Shown: positions 53,234 through 63,018, counted from the first letter of the stretch. The stretch: 64,000 nucleotides of DNA from Chloroflexota bacterium (GCA_030603665.1 JAUVXJ010000006.1:62001-126000); one strand, 5' to 3'. The notes: a model not told the origin generated them from the sequence alone. Numbers and translations are program-made.

Positions 53234-54883
53234 ATGGACATGTTGATCGTAGGCCTTGATGGTGCCACTTTCGACATCATCAGGCCTCTAGTCCACAAGG
53301 GTAAACTTCCGCATCTACAGCGACTGATCGAGACAGGCACAAGTGCCTCCCTCCGGTCTACCCTACCGCCGGTGACTGCCCCTGCCTGGAGTTCCTTCAT
53401 GACGGGCACCAACCCGGGCAAGCACGGCATCTTCCAGTGGCGAACTTATGATCCCACCAAGTACACATGCGTCGATGAAAGTGTAGTGACGGCAGCTCGG
53501 CTTGTTGGCACCACATTCTGGGACATGCTCGGTTCCCACGGGTTCAAGGTGGGCATTCTCACCGTGCCGGTGACCTATCCCCCTTGGCCGGTCAATGGCT
53601 TCATGCTCTCTGGCTATCCCTGCCCGGATGCGCGCAAGAACTACACTTACCCTTCAGTGTACGCGGACAGCCTCTCCGAGAGCTACAACTTCTCCGCGGA
53701 CTACTACCTGGGTGCATCCGAAGAGGAAATCTGGAGCAACGGGCTGGAAATGTTGCGGAAGCGAACGTCCTTGGCTATGGAGCTGATTAGTGAAGAGAAT
53801 CTGGATGTGTGCGTCCTCGTCCTGGGTGAGATCGATCGGGCCCAGCACGACTTCTGGAAGTACCGTGATCCTAGCTTCCCTGCCTATCACAGCGAGAAAG
53901 GACGCACGTTCCGTCACGTCATCGCCGAACACTATGAGGTATCAGATGCTCAGGTCGGCAGATTGCTAGAACTCGCAAGTGAGGAGACCACTGTGATCGT
54001 CATGTCCGATCATGGGGCAGGCCCTCACCCACCCACGTATTTTCACACGAATTCATGGCTCAAGAGCCTAGGATTGCTGGAGATGAGGCCATACCGGCCC
54101 GACCCCTTCGTTGGAGGCCTGCGCCGCGGATTGGAGATCGTCAGATCTATCCTGCCCTTCGAGGAGCAGGTTCGAAGGATGCTCCCGGCCGGCGTGGTCG
54201 ATAGGGCTCGTCGGATCACCCTCAACATCTCCAATGTGGACTGGTCGCGCACCAAAGCGTACAGATTCCCGATGTACCATCCCGCTGAGGGCATCGAGAT
54301 CAATCTGCGGGGAAGGCAGCCTCAAGGGGTAGTTGAACCTGGGGCAGACTACGAGGAAGTGCGAGATCGCATCATCGGACAGCTGCGACAAGCGAAGGAC
54401 CCGCTAACTGGAATCCACATCGTGGAAGAGGTGTACAAGCGCGAAGACATATACTCTGGTCCCTACCTGGAGATTGCCCCAGACATCGTCTTCGTCACCT
54501 CATCCCGGTTCAGGGCCGAGAGGGAGATCGGACAAGACTACGTCGTCCCAGTCCCCTTGAAGCAACTGGAGACATACAACGGGCTTCACCAGATGGACGG
54601 CATCTTCATCGCCCGGGGCCGGAACATCAAGGCAGCAAGCACCTTCGAGGGCGCCCGCATAATGGATGTCGCACCCACGGTTCTCTACACCATGGGCCTG
54701 CCCGTCCCTGAAGAGATGGACGGACGCGTGTTGGTGGACGCATTCCTTCCATCCCACGTAGAAGCGCAGCCCCCAGAGTACAGTGACGTGCCTGTCCAGG
54801 CCGAGGGTGCCGACCTGAGTCTTTCGCCAGAGGACGAGCGAGCTATGAGAGACAAACTGCGCGGCCTGGGGTATCTCTCGTGA
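53234..54883 (+). CDS. Alkaline-phosphatase-superfamily phosphodiesterase/phosphatase 3
   Basis: 549 residues from MDMLIVGLDGATFD (AGTAAGAGACAG upstream, weak). Thr nucleophile in LPPVTAPAWSSFMTGTNPGK; LGEIDRAQHDFWKYRDPS, VMSDHGAGPHPPTYFHTNSW and YNGLHQMDGIFIARG carry metal residues. It is the closest sister of 49731-51410 and keeps the same C-terminal motif (DKLRGLGYLS). Its position after the O-antigen ligase gene suggests a separate step, such as processing or releasing the undecaprenyl diphosphate product. Confidence 0.87.
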   Translation: MDMLIVGLDGATFDIIRPLVHKGKLPHLQRLIETGTSASLRSTLPPVTAPAWSSFMTGTNPGKHGIFQWRTYDPTKYTCVDESVVTAARLVGTTFWDMLGSHGFKVGILTVPVTYPPWPVNGFMLSGYPCPDARKNYTYPSVYADSLSESYNFSADYYLGASEEEIWSNGLEMLRKRTSLAMELISEENLDVCVLVLGEIDRAQHDFWKYRDPSFPAYHSEKGRTFRHVIAEHYEVSDAQVGRLLELASEETTVIVMSDHGAGPHPPTYFHTNSWLKSLGLLEMRPYRPDPFVGGLRRGLEIVRSILPFEEQVRRMLPAGVVDRARRITLNISNVDWSRTKAYRFPMYHPAEGIEINLRGRQPQGVVEPGADYEEVRDRIIGQLRQAKDPLTGIHIVEEVYKREDIYSGPYLEIAPDIVFVTSSRFRAEREIGQDYVVPVPLKQLETYNGLHQMDGIFIARGRNIKAASTFEGARIMDVAPTVLYTMGLPVPEEMDGRVLVDAFLPSHVEAQPPEYSDVPVQAEGADLSLSPEDERAMRDKLRGLGYLS

Positions 54884-54968
54884 GCACGAACCAGATCGCT
54901 TTGAGGCGGCGTCCACCAACGAGGCCACGAATGGCGGCGGCGCCTCGCACGTAGGAGGCATTGGTTAC

Positions 54969-56126
54969 GTGAGTCGAATGAAGGTCCTCTTCGTTGAGCC
55001 AGTGGGCGGTCATAGAGGCATGCACTACTACGATTTTGGACTGTGTGCCGCTCTGAGTGACCTGGATGTCCACCCCACTCTGGTGACCAGCGATGAGACC
55101 GCAGCCCATAGTCCTCCAGTTCCGTTGGATATCCGTTTCCTATTCAGGGAGATCTACGGTGAGCGGAATGTGGCAAGGCGAGCCGCGAACTACCTGTATG
55201 CCTTGTTCCAGACCGCCAAGCTGGCTCGTGAGGGCGGGTTCAGCATCGTTCACTGCCACTACTTCCTCATCCCTCCTGCTGACTATTTGTTCCTGCTAGG
55301 GCTCAAGACCGCCGGGGTGAAAATCGTGATCACCGCCCATGACGTGATGCCATTCGATGCCAAATCGTACACTCATTTTGCACTCCCTCGGATATACGGG
55401 CTCGCCGACAAGATCATCGTTCATGCCGAGGACAACAAGAGGCGGATGTGCGACCAGTTTGGCGTGCAAGCCCGCAAAGTAGACGTGATCCGCCACGGAA
55501 ACTACATGCCCTACGTGGAAGAGGGTCGCCGCCCCCGCGAACTGCTGAGGGAGGAGATCGGGGTCAAGGGTTTCGCCAACGTCGTCCTCTTCTTCGGCCA
55601 GATAAAGAAGGTGAAGGGGCTCGACCACCTGATAAGAGCATTCCCCGCTGTCGTGGAGCAGCATCCCAGCACCGTGCTACTGGTCGCCGGCCAAGCCTGG
55701 AAGGATGACTTCTCCTCCTACGAGTGCCTGGTCAAGCTGCTCGAACTCGAAGGGAACTTCATATCGCGAATAGAACACATTCCAGACGAGGACGTCGCAG
55801 CCTACTTCGAATCGGCAGACGTGGTCGCTCTGCCATATGTCGAGGTCTATCAAAGCGGAGTACTGCTCATGGCCTGCTCCTACGGTAGGCCGGTCGTGGC
55901 GACTGCCGTAGGAGGCATGAAGGAGGTGATCCAGGACGGGGTATCGGGTTACCTGGTGCCGGCCGGCGACGAAGAGAGGCTGGCGGAGGCGATCGGTAAG
56001 TTGCTGTCCGACAGGGAGAAGGCTGAGGAGATGGGCCACAGAGCCAGACAGATGATGCAAGAGCACTACAGCTGGGAGAGCGCAGCCCAGGGCACCAAGC
56101 AGATCTACTCGGAAGCTCTGGGCTAG
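54969..56126 (+). CDS. GT4-family glycosyltransferase
   Basis: 385 residues from a GTG with GGAGG upstream (ATG nine bases later also possible). N-terminal MKVLFVEPVGGHRGMHYYDF, FSIVHCHYFLIPPADYLF and ITAHDVMPFDA; the C-terminal nucleotide-sugar domain has VVLFFGQIKKVKGLDHLIRA, ADVVALPYVEVYQSGVLLMA (the E-x7-E-type motif is reduced to YQSGV) and PVVATAVGGMKEVIQDG. A retaining transferase that probably adds a sugar to the growing lipid-linked glycan. Confidence 0.9.
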   Translation: MSRMKVLFVEPVGGHRGMHYYDFGLCAALSDLDVHPTLVTSDETAAHSPPVPLDIRFLFREIYGERNVARRAANYLYALFQTAKLAREGGFSIVHCHYFLIPPADYLFLLGLKTAGVKIVITAHDVMPFDAKSYTHFALPRIYGLADKIIVHAEDNKRRMCDQFGVQARKVDVIRHGNYMPYVEEGRRPRELLREEIGVKGFANVVLFFGQIKKVKGLDHLIRAFPAVVEQHPSTVLLVAGQAWKDDFSSYECLVKLLELEGNFISRIEHIPDEDVAAYFESADVVALPYVEVYQSGVLLMACSYGRPVVATAVGGMKEVIQDGVSGYLVPAGDEERLAEAIGKLLSDREKAEEMGHRARQMMQEHYSWESAAQGTKQIYSEALG

Positions 56127-56192
56127 CCTGCAGGCTCCACGCCCGTGGAGACGTAATACCATCGAATTGTGCCCAATAACCCAAAGGTATTA

Positions 56193-56220
56193 TTGACACA
56201 GGTCATGACTATGCTATATG
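56193..56220 (+). promoter_or_regulatory. Promoter of the repeat-protein gene
   Basis: TTGACA (56193-56198), 16 bp, TATATG (56215-56220), about 53 bases before the ATG at 56273. Together with the terminator at 57816 it makes this gene a separate transcription unit inside the locus. Confidence 0.55.
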
Positions 56221-56272
56221 ATGGTACACAGCAGCAAAGAACCGTATTCTGAGGTCGATAGGGAGGGATCAA

Positions 56273-57727
56273 ATGACCGGGAAGAAACCGTTGCTTCGTG
56301 CGCTTGTGGCGTATTGTGGCATAGCGTTGCTGGTGGTACTGCCCGTACTGGCGGCTCCACCTGATGCGGGCCAGGGACAGAACACCACCATCTACGCCAT
56401 GAACACCTCGAAGACAGACGAAGCAAATCTGGTGGTGAGCTTTGTGTCGCCGGACGGGAGCCCTGCCTCCAGCGCCGGTGCCACCATGAACCCCATGGGC
56501 TCTGCCTTGGTAAGCGCCGCGGACGAAGGCGTGCAGTCCAATTGGGTCGGCTCAGCCGTGCTCTACTCAGACCAGGAGCTGGCCACTGTGGCCAAGATCA
56601 ACTGGTCAGGGGGGACGGCCCACGATGGGATAACCCAGGCAGCGTACACTGGCAGCGCTGAAGGCTCGATGGAGATCTTCGTGCCCAACCTGTTCAGGCG
56701 GGAATGGATGTACTCCACCATCGCCGTGCAGAACGTCAGCACAGAGGAGTCTGATTTCACCGTCGACTACTACACCAGGGGCGAGACCACGCCTTTCGCC
56801 TCGGTGAGCGACCCGGATGTGCCTGCGGATGCTAACCGGTACTACGATCTCATGTATGCATCCCGGTCGACCGACCCTAGCAAGATTCCTACCTTCCCCA
56901 GCGATGACTGGCTGGGCGCCGCCATAATCACATCGGACCATGACATCGCGGTGGTGGTCACCACTCACTGGAGGCACTATGCCGGGGCATACCAGGGCTT
57001 TCCCACAGAGCAGACAGATACCACCATGTATCTGCCCTCTGTGTTCAAGAGAAGGTTCAACAACAAATGGTTCTCCTATACCGGCATGCTTATCCAGAAC
57101 ACCGAGAACGTCAGTGCTACGGTGAACCTCAAGCTCTATGACAGAGCAGATGGAAGCCTCGATGCGGATATCACTGACGAGATCGGTCCCTTGAGCGCGC
57201 AGGGCTACAACACCCGGTACGGCGGTGATTCGCCAGGGGAAAACTTTTACGACCTTGGCGAGGACTGGCTAGGATCGGCCGTCATCAGCGCGACGGAGAA
57301 GATCGCGGTTCAGGTAAACACTCTGTGGCCGGGGAAGGTCGTCGGCGCCAGCTACTCTGGCCTCCCGCCCAGCCAAGGCAGCACTGAGCTGTATTTGCCC
57401 TACATGGCCAAGAAGAAAAGCGGGGGTTGGATCGAGTACTGCGGGGCCATAATGCAGAACCTGTCTGATCAGACCAATACGGTTGACATATACGTCTACA
57501 ACTCTGTAGGCGGGGATCCTGACTGGAATGACTACTTCATGACCTTCCAGAAGACGCTCGATCCCTGGGCGAACGAGGGCACGAACACCAGATACGGCTC
57601 CGAATGGGACTCTGTACCCAACGATTGGCGGGGGTCGATCTACCTCTCCGCGGAGTACGACATCGGCGCCATCGTCAATTGCCCGAGGAACGATTCGGGA
57701 TTCACATATAACGGCTACGCCCCGTAA
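56273..57727 (+). CDS. Secreted protein built of four about 110-residue repeats
   Basis: 484 residues with a signal peptide (LLRALVAYCGIALLVVLPVL ... APPDAG). The rest is four similar segments of about 110 residues (starts near 30, 136, 256 and 376). Each has an opening such as VPNLFRREWMYSTIAVQNVS, LPSVFKRRFNNKWFSYTGML or LPYMAKKKSGGWIEYCGAIM, and a closing D-W-x-G-(S/A)-A-V/I strand (DWLGSAVISATEKIAVQVNT; NWVGSAVLYSDQELATVAKI). These look like immunoglobulin-type beta domains. Probably an S-layer-like or adhesive surface protein. GGGAGGGATCAA precedes the start. Confidence 0.75.
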   Translation: MTGKKPLLRALVAYCGIALLVVLPVLAAPPDAGQGQNTTIYAMNTSKTDEANLVVSFVSPDGSPASSAGATMNPMGSALVSAADEGVQSNWVGSAVLYSDQELATVAKINWSGGTAHDGITQAAYTGSAEGSMEIFVPNLFRREWMYSTIAVQNVSTEESDFTVDYYTRGETTPFASVSDPDVPADANRYYDLMYASRSTDPSKIPTFPSDDWLGAAIITSDHDIAVVVTTHWRHYAGAYQGFPTEQTDTTMYLPSVFKRRFNNKWFSYTGMLIQNTENVSATVNLKLYDRADGSLDADITDEIGPLSAQGYNTRYGGDSPGENFYDLGEDWLGSAVISATEKIAVQVNTLWPGKVVGASYSGLPPSQGSTELYLPYMAKKKSGGWIEYCGAIMQNLSDQTNTVDIYVYNSVGGDPDWNDYFMTFQKTLDPWANEGTNTRYGSEWDSVPNDWRGSIYLSAEYDIGAIVNCPRNDSGFTYNGYAP

Positions 57728-57815
57728 CCGCCGGATAGGCAGGCCCTGTCAGACCATGGGCTGAGTGTCGTGGCCTCAGTTGGTTGCAATCTGATCTTGG
57801 TGTAGCTACAATCAC

Positions 57816-57845
57816 GATGCCCCCTCCAACTCTGGGGGGGGCATC
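57816..57845 (+). terminator. Intrinsic terminator
   Basis: GATGCCCCC pairs with GGGGGCATC around a short loop (57816-57845), followed by GCATCGTTTT. It lies 88 bases after the stop of the repeat-protein gene. Confidence 0.7.
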
Positions 57846-57892
57846 GCATCGTTTTGCCAGGCTGGGATCAGAGAGGGAACCGCAAGCGTGAT

Positions 57893-59005
57893 ATGAGAAT
57901 CGCCATGCTAGGTACACGGGGCGTGCCGGCCAGCTACAGCGGTTTCGAGACCTGTGTAGAGGAGCTGGGCGCCCGGCTGGTGGAGCGGGGACACGACGTT
58001 ACGGTGTACTGCCGCTCCCACCACATCAAGCTCACAGACAAGTACTACAGGGGAATGCGCCTGGTCAGGCTGCCGACCGTCCAGAACAAGTACCTAGACA
58101 CTATCGTTCATTCTTTCCTTTCCAGCCTTCACGCCTCCTTCCTCGATCTCGATGTGGCACTGTTCTTCATTGCGGGCAACAGCCTCGTAACCTTCATACC
58201 CAGGCTGGTGGGGAAGAAGGTCGTGCTGAACGTCGACGGGCTGGACTGGAAGAGGGAGAAGTGGAACTCTCTGGCCAAGAGGTACATCCGTTTTGCCGAA
58301 TACCTCGCTACCATCTTCCCCCATGAGATAATCACCGATTCCAGGGTAGTGCAGGCGCATTATGAGGACCGATATGGCAAGGCGTCCACCTACATAGCCT
58401 ACGGTGGGGACATAGAGCCGTCACCTCCGGGCAGGTACATGCGGCAGTACGGTCTCGAAAGCGAGAGGTACGTGCTCTTTGTCGGCAGGTTGGTGGCGGA
58501 GAACTGCCCCCACCACCTGGTCGAAGCCTTTCAGGCCCTTTCAACTGATCTGGGCCTCAAATGCGTCGTCGTGGGCGACGCTCCCTACGCGGAGCAGTAC
58601 ATCGCCACCCTGAAGGACGTCAACGATCCCAACATCGTATTCACAGGCTACCTCTTCGGAGAAGGATATAGAGAACTCACCTCCAACGCCTATCTCTTCG
58701 TAGAGACCTCGGAGGTGGGAGGGACCCACCCAGCCCTGCTCGAGGCGATGGCCCTCGGAAACTGCGTGGTGGTCAATGACACAGCAGAGAACCTCGAAAC
58801 CATAGGAGAGGCCGGCTTCAGCTATCAGGGAAAGAGAGGCGCTGAATCGCTGCGGGATGTCCTGGCGCAGCTCCTCCAATCGCCCGATCTGGTCGAGGAG
58901 TATGGGCACAAAGCCAGTAGCCGGGTGTGGAAGTTCTACAGTTGGGACAAGGTTACCGACGATTATGAGCAGTTGTTCGTCAAGTTGCTTGGTCAACAGC
59001 CCTAG
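57893..59005 (+). CDS. GT4-family glycosyltransferase with DUF1972-type N-terminus
   Basis: 370 residues from MRIAMLGTRGVPASYSGFET at 57893, the classic opening of the DUF1972 (rhamnosyl/glucosyl transferase) group. It continues with LVERGHDVTVYCRSHH, KKVVLNVDGLDWKREKW, and the donor domain YVLFVGRLVAENCPHHLVEA ... VETSEVGGTHPALLEAMALG, where E-x7-E is present. It transfers a deoxy or hexose sugar from a nucleotide donor; with rfbD nearby, rhamnose is a reasonable guess only. First gene after the terminator. Confidence 0.9.
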   Translation: MRIAMLGTRGVPASYSGFETCVEELGARLVERGHDVTVYCRSHHIKLTDKYYRGMRLVRLPTVQNKYLDTIVHSFLSSLHASFLDLDVALFFIAGNSLVTFIPRLVGKKVVLNVDGLDWKREKWNSLAKRYIRFAEYLATIFPHEIITDSRVVQAHYEDRYGKASTYIAYGGDIEPSPPGRYMRQYGLESERYVLFVGRLVAENCPHHLVEAFQALSTDLGLKCVVVGDAPYAEQYIATLKDVNDPNIVFTGYLFGEGYRELTSNAYLFVETSEVGGTHPALLEAMALGNCVVVNDTAENLETIGEAGFSYQGKRGAESLRDVLAQLLQSPDLVEEYGHKASSRVWKFYSWDKVTDDYEQLFVKLLGQQP

Positions 59006-59095
59006 CTGATGCCGGCAGAGTCCTCCGCATGCGGGCTGCATGTCACTGACTCCCCCATCGGAGAGTCGGGCTCCCGCCAGAAAGCCAGATAGCTG

Positions 59096-60511
59096 ATGCT
59101 CAGGAGATCAAGTACCAACTACGCCGTTACCCTGCTGTTCCTTGACCTGTGCTTAACCTGGGTCGCCCTCTACCTGGCCAGCGTGGCACGGCGGCAATTG
59201 CCCTTCGGGCTGGAGCTGGGGCGCGCGACCACCGCCCACCTCCCCGTTCACGTCTACCTCATGGCATCTGTGTTGTGGCCGGTGATCTTCGTCCTCCTTT
59301 CCGTGTACGACCTTCGCAATAGACCCAACTTGATCGAGCGACTGGAGAGGGTAGTCGTCGCCGTATCTGTAGCCACCCTCGTCTTCGCCGGAGCACTGTA
59401 CTTCACGTTTCGCGACGTGCCGCGCCTGTTGTTCGCCTATTTTTTCCTCCTGGATCTGCTACTCCTCGTTGGCTTGCGCTTGACTGTCCCCCTCGTCCTC
59501 GGTCGCGTGAGGGGCGAATCTCACACGATCAGAGTGCTCATAGTTGGAGCAGGAAAGCTGGGGAATCAGGTAACCCAGGCCATCGAACGGCGCGAACCGT
59601 CTGGATTGAAGGTCGTGGGTTACCTGGATGACGATCCGGGCAAGCAAGGGGGCACACCTGGGGGTCTGCCTGTTCTGGGAACACTCACTGAGGCTTCGAC
59701 GGTCGTCCAGCGCAAGGGGGTAGATCAGGTTATACTGGCGCTGCCGCTGAGAGCGCACCGCAAGATGGTGAGCCTTGTTGCTGATCTCGAGAAACTGCCG
59801 ATCGATGTGAAAGTGGTGCCTGACCTGTTCGACTTGGCACTCCATCGAGCAAGCATCGACCACCTTGGTGAGATACCATTGATAGGGCTCCGCGATTCAG
59901 CACTGGACGGGTTTCAAAGGATAGCCAAGCGCACCTTCGACCTGACCGTAACCATCCCGCTGGCTTTGCTGCTTTCGCCCCTCATGCTTCTGGTGGCCAT
60001 CCTGATCAAGCTGGACTCTAGGGGTCCTGTCATTTTCACGCAGGAGAGAGTTGGCGAGAACTGCGAGTTATTCTCCATGTACAAATTCCGCTCCATGGTC
60101 GAGGATGCTGAAGCGCAAGTGGGCGACGTTGTACAAGAGACTGAGGATGGCCAGATCTTGCACAAGCACAGGACAGACCCACGCGTAACCCGGGTCGGGC
60201 GGGTGCTGCGCCGTGCCAGCATCGATGAATTACCTCAACTTCTCAACGTCATCAGAGGAGAGATGAGCCTCGTGGGCCCCCGTCCCGAACTACCCTTCCT
60301 GGTTGAGCGATATGAATCCTGGCAGCGCAAGAGATTCGCCATCCCGCCAGGCATAACGGGTTGGTGGCAGATACGAGGGCGCAGCGAGCGACCGATGCAC
60401 TTGCACGCGCAGGATGATTTGTACTATATCCAGAACTACTCCCTCCTACTAGACCTACAAATCCTCTTCAAGACCATCGGCGCAGTCATCAGGGGCAGAG
60501 GTGCCTACTGA
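59096..60511 (+). CDS. Polyprenyl-phosphate sugar phosphotransferase (WcaJ/PglC-type)
   Basis: 471 residues. Four or five N-terminal membrane helices, then a Rossmann-like CoA-binding domain (VLIVGAGKLGNQVTQAIERR, VVGYLDDDPGKQGG) and a C-terminal catalytic domain beginning KRTFDLTVTIPLALLLSPLM. The catalytic segment shows PVIFTQERVGENCELFSMYK, FRSM, then DPRVTRVGRVLRRASIDELP (active-site Asp) and MSLVGPRPELPF. It starts the glycan by moving a sugar-1-phosphate from a nucleotide sugar onto undecaprenyl phosphate. Confidence 0.93.
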   Translation: MLRRSSTNYAVTLLFLDLCLTWVALYLASVARRQLPFGLELGRATTAHLPVHVYLMASVLWPVIFVLLSVYDLRNRPNLIERLERVVVAVSVATLVFAGALYFTFRDVPRLLFAYFFLLDLLLLVGLRLTVPLVLGRVRGESHTIRVLIVGAGKLGNQVTQAIERREPSGLKVVGYLDDDPGKQGGTPGGLPVLGTLTEASTVVQRKGVDQVILALPLRAHRKMVSLVADLEKLPIDVKVVPDLFDLALHRASIDHLGEIPLIGLRDSALDGFQRIAKRTFDLTVTIPLALLLSPLMLLVAILIKLDSRGPVIFTQERVGENCELFSMYKFRSMVEDAEAQVGDVVQETEDGQILHKHRTDPRVTRVGRVLRRASIDELPQLLNVIRGEMSLVGPRPELPFLVERYESWQRKRFAIPPGITGWWQIRGRSERPMHLHAQDDLYYIQNYSLLLDLQILFKTIGAVIRGRGAY

Positions 60512-60580
60512 GCGCCGGTGCCAGCCGCACATCGAGGTCACCTCGACTCTCCTGACCAGCCCCTGCGATCTGAGGCTCAC

Positions 60581-62773
60581 ATGAGAGGCAATCCATCCTC
60601 CGCAGAAGACAACCGAGCCCTACTTCTCGGCCTGCTTGTGGCGGTGTGCATACTGGGATTCGCTTTGCGGCTTCACGCCTTGTCCGCGGATAGCCTGTGG
60701 ATTGACGAGATCTCCACCGCCACCAGGTCACTGCTGGACCCCAGATCACTCCTGCGGGCCTTGCCATCATTCGGCGTAGGCGTTGAACTACCGCTGATCT
60801 ACGTAGTGACCCACTTCTTCGTCCTATCGCTGGGCGACAGCGAGTTCATCCTTCGAATGCCAGCGGTACTATTCGGTGCGCTTTCAATCCTGTTGGTGTA
60901 TAAGGTAGGCGCGCTGCTCTGGACTAGACAGGAGGGTTTGGTGGCCGCCACGCTGCTGTCTCTCAGCGCCTATCACGTCGGATACTCGCAGGAGGCTAGG
61001 CACTACGCCCTGCTGGTCTTCCTGGCGCTACTGTCACTCATCTTTCTGTTGATGGCCCTGCAACGGAACCGCATCCATCACTGGGCCGCCTTTGCCCTCT
61101 GCATGACCTTGAGCCTCTACACTCACTATTTCGCGTTCCTCTTCTTGGCCGCGGCAGTCGCTTTTGGGGCCTTCGTGCTCCTGGTCGACTACCTGCCCGT
61201 CATCCATCAAGACCGACCCGTTTCGACCAACCGCTCGGCCCGTGGCCGCCGAGCACTGGACGAACCGCTGGTGCGATTCTTTGCCAGCCTGGCCTTGATC
61301 GCTCTGGCCTACCTTCCCTGGCTGCCCGCCCTTGTGGCTCTCATCTCGAGCCAGGCGGGATCCGAGCTCGCTGGTGCATCCTTGACCAGCGCGTACTCAT
61401 CCGTCAGCTTTCTACACGAGGTATTGGCGAACTACACCGGCGTGGGGGGAGTTGTCTTGCTTCTGTTCGCAGGGGTGGCGGTCGCAGGGCTGGCCACCGC
61501 TGGCTGGCCTGCGTCTGCGCTCGCTTTGCTCTGGATGGGCATACCCTTTGGCTTCTTCGCCCTCGTCGGGTCTGACCATCAGCTCCATCCGAGGTATGTG
61601 CTATTCGTTCTGCCGGTGTACCTACTGGTCATGGCCCGAGGGGTAGTGTCTTTGACCGGGATCCTGCGTCACCGCCTCCGGAATTCCGATCTTGGCAGAA
61701 TTGGCTTGCTGGCGGCCGCCTCTGGGTTCGCGCTGCTCTTCGCCCTAACCAGCGCACTTTCCCTGAGAAGCTACTACTCGTCCCTCAAAGAGGATTGGCG
61801 GTCCGCTGCCTCATACGTTGCAAACGACGCGCAGCCCGGCGACCTCGTCCTCGTCGATGGCAGGAAACGGGGAATCGGCGATGCCAAACGAGTGGAGCGA
61901 GGCCTATCGTACTACCTGGCGCGCCACGGGGCGGCGGACCTGCAGATCTTGCCAGCGCAAAGAGGCCTCTGGGATGCGCTGTGGGATTCTGCCGGTTCCG
62001 AGGGCCGGGTCTGGGCGGTGGTCTGGTCTCCAGGCCAGTTGGGGGCTGAGGACCCAGTGATAGCAGAGGAGTTTCATCAGCTCGCAGTCCTCAGGCTGCT
62101 TGACCCATCCGGCGATGCGCTCCAGGATACCGTATCCATGCTCCAGGCCCTGCTCAGCGTCCTGCCCTCCGAAGCTGACTTCGACGTGCTTCTGGCTCTG
62201 GCCGAACTCCATCAGCGGACCGGCAGCTGCGAGCACGCCAGCCTCGTCCTTCACCGGGCCAACCGGCTCAAACCGCAGGGCGCCAGAGCCTCGGAGGACC
62301 TGCGGGAGGCACTCGCCGAATGGGAAGAGGTCTGCTCTGGACAAGGGAATCTGGAGCGTGCTCTGTGGCGAAACCTGGGCGATCGTATTGCCTTCCTGGG
62401 TTATGAAGTCGATCCGCAGATTGCACAACCCGGGGGAACGCTCCGCGTTACCGTGCGCTGGCAGGCGTTGTCACGAATGGACAGGGACTACACCGCGTTC
62501 ATTCACTTCACGGATGAGGAGGGCCGCCTGTGGACTCAAGATGACCGACTCCTACAAGACAACCACCGCCTCACCTCCACCTGGAGGCCAGCCACCGTGG
62601 TGAAGCAGGAGTTTCAGCTTCAATTGCCGCCGGACCTTCCATCTGGTGAATACAACCTCGTGGTCGGCGTGTACCACTGGGAGACTGGAGAACGTCTCCC
62701 GGTCTTGGACGAGCCTGAAAGAGAGGCCTTGAGCGATGCGATATCGCTTCAGAGGCTGCCCGTGAGCGACTGA
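60581..62773 (+). CDS. GT39-family membrane glycosyltransferase with C-terminal beta domain
   Basis: 730 residues from the ATG at 60581; the earlier start is poor. LLLGLLVAVCILGFALRLHA then DSLWIDEISTATRSL carries the Asp-Glu motif near residue 43. YSQEARHYALLVFLALLSL and LYTHYFAFLFLAAAVAFGAF follow, as in ArnT-like enzymes. After the membrane part come a helical TPR-like stretch (ALAELHQRTGSCEHASLVLH) and a beta sandwich (LRVTVRWQALSRMDRDYTAF) resembling the end of 30760-33315. It likely adds a sugar from a polyprenyl-phosphate donor on the outer face of the membrane. Confidence 0.87.
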   Translation: MRGNPSSAEDNRALLLGLLVAVCILGFALRLHALSADSLWIDEISTATRSLLDPRSLLRALPSFGVGVELPLIYVVTHFFVLSLGDSEFILRMPAVLFGALSILLVYKVGALLWTRQEGLVAATLLSLSAYHVGYSQEARHYALLVFLALLSLIFLLMALQRNRIHHWAAFALCMTLSLYTHYFAFLFLAAAVAFGAFVLLVDYLPVIHQDRPVSTNRSARGRRALDEPLVRFFASLALIALAYLPWLPALVALISSQAGSELAGASLTSAYSSVSFLHEVLANYTGVGGVVLLLFAGVAVAGLATAGWPASALALLWMGIPFGFFALVGSDHQLHPRYVLFVLPVYLLVMARGVVSLTGILRHRLRNSDLGRIGLLAAASGFALLFALTSALSLRSYYSSLKEDWRSAASYVANDAQPGDLVLVDGRKRGIGDAKRVERGLSYYLARHGAADLQILPAQRGLWDALWDSAGSEGRVWAVVWSPGQLGAEDPVIAEEFHQLAVLRLLDPSGDALQDTVSMLQALLSVLPSEADFDVLLALAELHQRTGSCEHASLVLHRANRLKPQGARASEDLREALAEWEEVCSGQGNLERALWRNLGDRIAFLGYEVDPQIAQPGGTLRVTVRWQALSRMDRDYTAFIHFTDEEGRLWTQDDRLLQDNHRLTSTWRPATVVKQEFQLQLPPDLPSGEYNLVVGVYHWETGERLPVLDEPEREALSDAISLQRLPVSD

Positions 62774-62831
62774 CATCGTCAGCGCCGCGGCCAAACCGCC
62801 ACACTTCGTGGAGTCGCCGGCCCATGCCGCA

Positions 62832-62856
62832 GAATGGGGCGCATTGCGCCCCATTC
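62832..62856 (+). terminator. 12-bp perfect hairpin, possible terminator
   Basis: GAATGGGGCGCA and its exact complement are separated by one base. It lies 59 bases after the GT39 stop and just before the promoter of the next gene. No U-run follows, so factor-independent termination is uncertain. Confidence 0.45.
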
Positions 62857-62858
62857 GC

Positions 62859-62888
62859 TTGCGTGTTGAGAACGATGTATTCTATAAT
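62859..62888 (+). promoter_or_regulatory. Promoter of the methyltransferase-glycosyltransferase gene
   Basis: TTGCGT (62859-62864), 18 bp, TATAAT (62883-62888). The transcript would have an untranslated leader of about 125 bases. Confidence 0.5.
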
Positions 62889-63018
62889 GTCCAGAGAACC
62901 TGCGACTGACCGTCGTGGACCGCGCCACATGGCTTGCGCCCACGCCCGATTCCTGGCCGCCTTGCATCCGGGCGTAAGCTATGCGATTCACAGAGGGGCA
63001 CGAGCAACCTGAGGAACT

